Shown: positions 57,630 to 64,000 of the stretch, one piece after another
Layout: each line of letters begins with the position of its first letter
How positions within the stretch are numbered: position 1 is the first letter of the stretch
Source of the DNA: Torymus aiolomorphi
Taxonomy: Eukaryota; Arthropoda; Insecta; Hymenoptera; Torymidae
Assembly: GCA_036365515.1 (NCBI GenBank)
Contig: CM070874.1
Coordinates: 49,482,583 to 49,546,582 of the forward strand
DNA length: 64,000 bases
Direction: 5' to 3'
Translations under genes and position numbers: made by a program
Notes under the pieces: generated by a model
Seen by the model: only the letters and a program-made list of their open reading frames with translations
What the model was told of the DNA's origin: nothing
Databases searched by the model: none

Positions 57630-59500
57630 GCGCGCAACGCAAGTCGGCAGCGCAGGGCCGAACGTGTTACTATTGACCGTGCACTTGCGAAAATTGATTG
57701 TATAAAAGCCAAACGTGGGCGCCCGCGTATATAGTTTTGAATAAAACACGCCGGATATACACCGCCCTCTTTTCCGAATCCCTTTTGCTCGTTTCCCAAG
57801 CTCCAACGCGTAAGCACACACGCACACGCATCACTGCACGCCGGCTTTATCGGCGAATTTGAATTTTGCCGAGCATAGTGTTTTTTCGCGCTATCTCCAT
57901 TTTCATACCTACGGTAGTTGCAAGCTCCCAAATTGCAAAACTTCCCGCCACGCGAGCGCATTGCTTCCGGGTGGCGCCGTCGCTAAAATCTTTATCAGCG
58001 CGCGAGATGCGACCCGCGAGCATCGCCAATGTTTACAAAAGGGGGATGTTCGTGAAATTTAATCGGGGAAAGTTTCGCCGCGCGGAAACTGCCCTTAATT
58101 TATCGTAGCCGCGCGAGCATTCAGCTGAAAATTTCTCCTCTCCGCGTCCCTAGCTGCGACAAAATTGCCGGATGCTGGGGGATCCAAATGCTTTCCGGCA
58201 AGCGCCTCGTTGCTGTAACTCACTCCCCAATGCACTGGCCGTATATAGGAAAGTATGTTACGAGACCCACTTTCTTCGTCTATTGAATTCTGCTTTCGAG
58301 AAGATAACTCCAGAGCGTCATGTGTATGTACTCGTTGGGATCCTGCAGCCTAAACAAACCGTTAACGCTGCCGCCGTCAATCAAAGCCTATCTCCTTTCG
58401 GCTTTGTGTCGCACTTCTTACCCTTGCGTCTTTTGTACTAAAAATATAATCAAGACGACGGTCGACGGCTCGTCGTCCTCCTGCGCATCGCGAGGACCGT
58501 ACCGTTTTTATTTTCGCCGCTGCGAAAAGATGAAAATTATCAAGCCACGTATATCGAGTCTTTTTATAACAAAAAACCAATGCGTAAGGGTCCTTGTGTT
58601 ACTTTACGGGGATCACAGAGCCACGAGTAAATTCTATGCGAGAGAGCGCAGCTGAAGGATTTAATCAACGAATGTTAAGCAGCGGTCGGCAAAGGGTTAA
58701 TCGAACCGGCCGCCTAGCCCCCGTCTATGCACAAGCTGCGTGCGTGTGTGCGCGCGCCTTTAAATAGGTCAGAGTGTATGTGCATCGGATTCGAAATCCC
58801 AGAGAGAGAGAGAGAGAGAGAGCGCGTTTTTGCGCGTGGGGAGAGAGAGATCGGAAGTGGGCGTTGTGTGTGTGAGCGGCAGCGACTGACGTCACTGCGG
58901 TCGTTCAACGGTCCGAAATTGTCGGTGCGCGCGCCCGCGGGCGGAGAGGGGAGCCAGGCTGAGAGAAAGAGAGAGAGAGAGGGCTGGGGATTGGGGCGTG
59001 CGAGGGAGCACGCTATGCTTATCCCTGTGTTGGTATATAGTCCTAGTTCCGAGGAAAGCTGCACAGCGCGTAACCAAGTCTTCGCCCGCCTGCGCCTGAT
59101 ATCTATATATATATATATATGTATATATGTATACATATATACGTGTGTGCCGAGAAGGCCATGAAAACTCTCTAGGTCATACACATGCACTAGAACGTCG
59201 TTCGAGTAGCGCGAGCTTAGGCCTCTCCGCGTGTATGTGGCTTGCATTAGGTAGCCCAACTCGCCCGCGATCTATAGCGATTTTTGCACACCGCCACTTT
59301 GAAGGTTTCCCACAATTGCATCTCTCTCGGCAATGTCTAAAGAGTCTCTAGGAATGATTTTAGGACTATTTTTCATCATGTTGTCGATGAGCAATGCGAC
59401 ACGAATCGCAAAGATAATGTTTGTAATAAAACATTTTACCTTTGAATTCTTAGAGAAACCAGCGGCTTTCGCATTTCATAATCATACCGTAATAAATGAT
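57630..59500. other. Moderately GC-rich non-coding stretch
   Basis: It lies downstream of the proposed first exon and may be intronic regulatory DNA. It contains short GA runs (58,801-58,822; 58,966-58,982) and a TATATA stretch near 59,100-59,140. No ORF with recognisable domains. Confidence 0.5.
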
Positions 59501-59507
59501 ATGGTTG

Positions 59508-60512
<1,005 letters not shown>

Positions 60513-60699
60513 ACATATATTGATCTGTTATTGATAAATAATACTTTGGTGGTTTCCACGCAGCCTACTGGCCTAGCGCGTATCTATCTCTATCCACACC
60601 TTTATTTTTCCTTTTCCTTTTCCTAATATTACACATGACCCATAGATTTTTCCTGTGAACCTCTCTCTCTCTACTCCTAAAAATTTTTTTTCCCCTAAC

Positions 60700-61030
60700 T
60701 TTCATCCGTCCCGCATTCGTTCAGGGTTATGCCTATGGGGAGGAAAACCTACAGGCAAACCACGTGGAATAAATCCTAATTAGGTAAACCCTCCCCGGGA
60801 TGGTAGGTGTATTAGAATAATTCAGTTTGGATGTCTAGGTCACATTCCGTAGGCTTATAGACACCGAAACTGTATTTATCCACACATCCCGCTAAATTTG
60901 TTAGAAGGCAATTCAATTCCTGACTCATCATATAAGGTAGTTGCAGAAAAAAACACGGTCACCCATCCAAGTACTGGTCGCGCCGAATGCCGCTTAACCT
61001 GCATGACCAGCCGAGATGGCGACTGCACTA
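60700..61030 (-). mobile_element. 5S-rRNA-derived SINE
   Basis: The minus strand from about 61,026 reads GTTAAGCGGCATTCGGCGCG then AGTACTTGGATGGGTGACC. These are the 5S box A / intermediate element region and an exact 5S box C, the internal promoter for RNA polymerase III. The 5S-like head ends near 60,956, and a body with no 5S similarity follows to about 60,700. This is the SINE3 layout. The head is not a functional 5S gene, because its 5' third is absent. Confidence 0.78.
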
Positions 61031-61073
61031 CCTGCCAAACTGTCGGTAATTTTACATATGGACAAATCCATAA

Positions 61074-61465
61074 TACCTTTAACTATTGTGTAATACTTTT
61101 TTAAAATTTGTTATTGCTGCTATTAGCATGGCCTGCGAAGCACATAAACGAGACAGGGTGCAAAATCTTTCACTTTTTACGTAGAAAACCAGTCCTGTCA
61201 TCCATATTAGTGTACTACGCTGGCCGCAGCCTGGAGATGTACAAAACTGTCCAAAAAAGTCGCTAAATCTATTACAGTGACTTTTTTAGACAGTTTTGTA
61301 CATCTCCAGGCTGCGGCCTGCGTGGCACACTAATATGGAATACAGGGCTTGTTTTCTACGTAAAAATGAAAGATTTTGTACCCTGTCTCGTTTATGTGCT
61401 TCGTAGGCCATGCTAATAGCAGCAATAACAAATTTAAAAAAAGTATTACACAATAGTTAAAGGTT
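61074..61465. mobile_element. 390-bp palindromic element
   Basis: It begins CCTTTAACTATTGTGTAATA and ends TATTACACAATAGTTAAAGG. The arms contain GCACATAAACGAGACAGGGT and its complement and meet near 61,270 (AAAAAGTCGCTAA / TTACAGTGACTTTTTT). One arm of the same family is at 50,735-50,875. Non-coding. Confidence 0.88.
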
Positions 61466-64000
61466 TTGCCCATATACTGTTAAGAAGGGTTTTTCGCAAT
61501 ATCAAAACCAATATTTTTAAATAAAATTGAAATCCGTGATAAATAATGATTATTACAATCTCTGTGCGAAATTTTAATGTAGCTTGACGAAGAAAAAAAT
61601 GAGTGCGACATTATAATAAATATATAATAAAAATCAAGTTTTAACGTTACATTGCTATACATAGCCTTATGGGATAACGCGATTTTATTTTGTATGTTTA
61701 CATAATTTTTATACTTCCAGTCTATGTTAGCCAGTAAGAAAATGTATATATATATTCTAGAAGCCATCAGGAAAAAGAATCAATGAAAAAATATATGGGT
61801 GAACGAAGGTTTGACAAAGTTATTTAATATTAATCACGAAAATTTAAGCAAAATGTGGGACATACAGCTTTTTAAATGTCATAAAATTTCTGAATTTATT
61901 ATGTAAGCAAATTTTATATATTTTTTACCTATATAAATCGATTAGTTAATCTTTAATTTAGACTTTAAATTACTTTGCAAGCAATAATATTAATATTGTG
62001 GGCTAAAAATATTGATGGCCCAAGACAATACCCATTAAATACGCTCCTTAGCCAAAGACACCCCTTAACAACATAAAAACTTTAAATAAATTTAAAAATT
62101 GAAAATGAAAAACCTGCAAAATCAACTAACACCCAATATTTATAAAATTTCATTTTTTATTATGCAAAATACATTTCCATAAAATTTTATATGCCAATAA
62201 AATGTTTACCAATATGAGAGAGTGCGTATGATGTGTTTGGTAGTAAATATTTTACGCGCTAATATTATTCTTTATTTCAATTCCTTGACGATAAATGCAT
62301 TAAATCATATCTTATTTAAAAATTATTAGTGTTTTCTTTCACAAGTTACAGCCATCATCGCGTATCCTCTTAAATGTTGGAAAATTTCAAATTCACCAAA
62401 TTATAAATAACAAATAAATTTTGAAGTAATTTCAAATAAGAAATTAATTTACTATATGAATTTAAAATAAAAAAATTATTATTATTTATAAAAAATATAT
62501 TACATATAGGTGAAATGAGTTTCATAAAATTAAATTTTACTATCTGAAAATGTTTCGGCACCACGAGGAAATTTTAGGAAATTCAGAAATTCTATTGTAC
62601 TTTTCTTCTGGAGGCTACGCTCTTGACGGTAATTAGGATTATTCCTTAACACGAGTAAAGTTTAAGGAGATAAAAGCACGAGTTTGTCCATTCAACAGAG
62701 CGGGCGAAATCCACGGTGGAAATTGTTTCTTCAGAAATAATTTTCTTGTTCTTGCGTGCGGTGCTAAAGGAAAAACAGCACGCGGTTAGTCTAATGTTTA
62801 TTTAACGAAGGGAATTTAAAAAAAAAAAAAAAAAAGATTTCTTCTTGGTCGCCAAGTCAGGAAACTTTCGTTGTCTTTCTCCTTCTTTCTCCCGGCATTC
62901 CCCTTTGAGAATCTTCTGTAAGTAGATAGAGTCGCGTCCGGTGAGACACGCAGCTGCACACAAAAAAGTTCGACGCTGGAAAAGGCCGCGCGCGCGACGT
63001 CGTGTCCGCTTTTCTTTTCAACTTATTGAACTTATCCGATTTGTTATTTTTACAATCGAGTTTCCGCTGTTGCCGATAAATCCACTAAAAATCTTTGATC
63101 TGAAACATTTTTTATCTATATAGTATGATGAATCATGAAATGTTGTTTATTTTCTATACAGTCATAAATATTGATTATATTTTTAATTAATTTTGATAAA
63201 TTGTGGTTTTACTTCAATAAATTGAGATTTTCGTCGTAAATAATAAATATTTTTTTTAACTTTTCAAAGAGAAAAACCATATTGGATATTGATTTTAAAT
63301 AAAAAAAATTATAGAGTAGAAAAAATATAACAAATCAAAACACAAAATTTATATATTGTAGGGAGTTTTCAAGCTGGAAACACTAATATGGGAAATACGT
63401 AATTTAATGTAATTGATTTTACAAGGGATAAATGTATTAAGGGATAAATGTATTAAAAACCGAAAAAATGTTATGGTACAGGTGCAAATTGGTGTATTTT
63501 AGTGTAAGGAGAGTACGGGAAAATAAACGGAAAGGAGGCTCTTGGGGGAGGGGCTTTGAAAAGCTTAATTACAAATCAAGGAGCATGAAAAACGCGAGCA
63601 AGCTCGAAGTAAAGAACAATGAGACTGAACAACAGAAGCTTAAATATAAATACCCATTATATAGAAATTCTAAGCAATTGTGATTGTGAAAGATTAAGTA
63701 ACGCAAACAGTCAATTCTTTTCTCAATGATTTCTGCATTTTTCAAAAACTTACTAAAAGTTTGAATACTTTCGAGAAATAATAATGGTTGCTTTTTTAAT
63801 CTTTTATTTTTAATTAATTACTGTAAAAGTGAAAAAGATTGACAATGAAACAATTGATCAGCCTCTGGTAGAAATGTTAACCAACGGTTGGCGAACTGTT
63901 TGACAATTTTCAAATTAAAAACGTCACCGTAATTATGTTTCTATTATCGACGAAAAATAACATTTATACATGTGAAAATATTATAATATAATCATAGTTT
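61466..64000. other. AT-rich tail without recognisable genes
   Basis: Only a small GC patch (about 62,930-63,005) interrupts AT-rich sequence. Short ORFs (60-95 codons) have low-complexity content and no known motif. It may be intron of the gene proposed to start near 56.2 kb. Confidence 0.5.

Noticed and set aside
60956..61026. Functional 5S rRNA gene
   Set aside because: Only the internal promoter region is similar. The 5' third and the terminal stem are missing, so a SINE head fits better.

Overview
The window looks like nuclear DNA of an insect, probably a hymenopteran such as a parasitoid wasp. The order is an inference from the gene sequences and repeat style. The genes are spliced (GT-AG), and introns and intergenic DNA are AT-rich. 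Promoters sit in GC-rich islands, with long CA/TG, GA and TA microsatellites and many hairpin-type mobile elements.

Genes, left to right. (1) The minus-strand gene for the checkpoint kinase ATM fills 1-29,761. Eighteen exons can be joined in one consistent frame, giving about 2,571 codons, and the rest of the kinase domain lies beyond the left edge. Two of its introns, about 5.1 kb and 12.9 kb, are packed with transposable elements. The larger one holds a Penelope-like retroelement at 20,162-23,372. (2) RFC5, a clamp-loader subunit, lies head-to-head with ATM on the plus strand (30,381-31,941), with only about 620 bp between the two start codons. (3) WDR77/MEP50, the PRMT5 methylosome partner, is on the minus strand (32,475-33,992), convergent with RFC5. 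(4) VAP (VAPA/VAPB/Vap33), the ER membrane contact-site protein, is on the plus strand (37,038-40,324). It has a GC-rich 5' region, a 1.7-kb first intron and a long 3' UTR. (5) At 56,200-56,819 a GC-rich probable 5' non-coding exon ends in a good splice donor. The gene it would belong to must lie mostly to the right of the window.

The rest is mostly mobile DNA. From 44 to 53 kb there is a 1.3-kb element with TTA target duplications carrying a spliced THAP-domain gene. There is also a 2.26-kb near-perfect palindrome whose loop encodes a small CXC-type cysteine-rich ORF, plus several smaller foldback elements. From 59.5 to 61.5 kb come a ~200-bp TA tract, a ~795-bp palindrome, a 5S-rRNA-derived SINE and another palindrome.

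The most unusual recurring pattern is a set of non-autonomous elements whose interiors are built from many diverged copies of one short word in both orientations. The word differs from element to element, while ends such as ACCCTACTGA or TACACGGAAAAA are shared. I do not recall a formal description of this class. It is the best candidate for something undescribed here.
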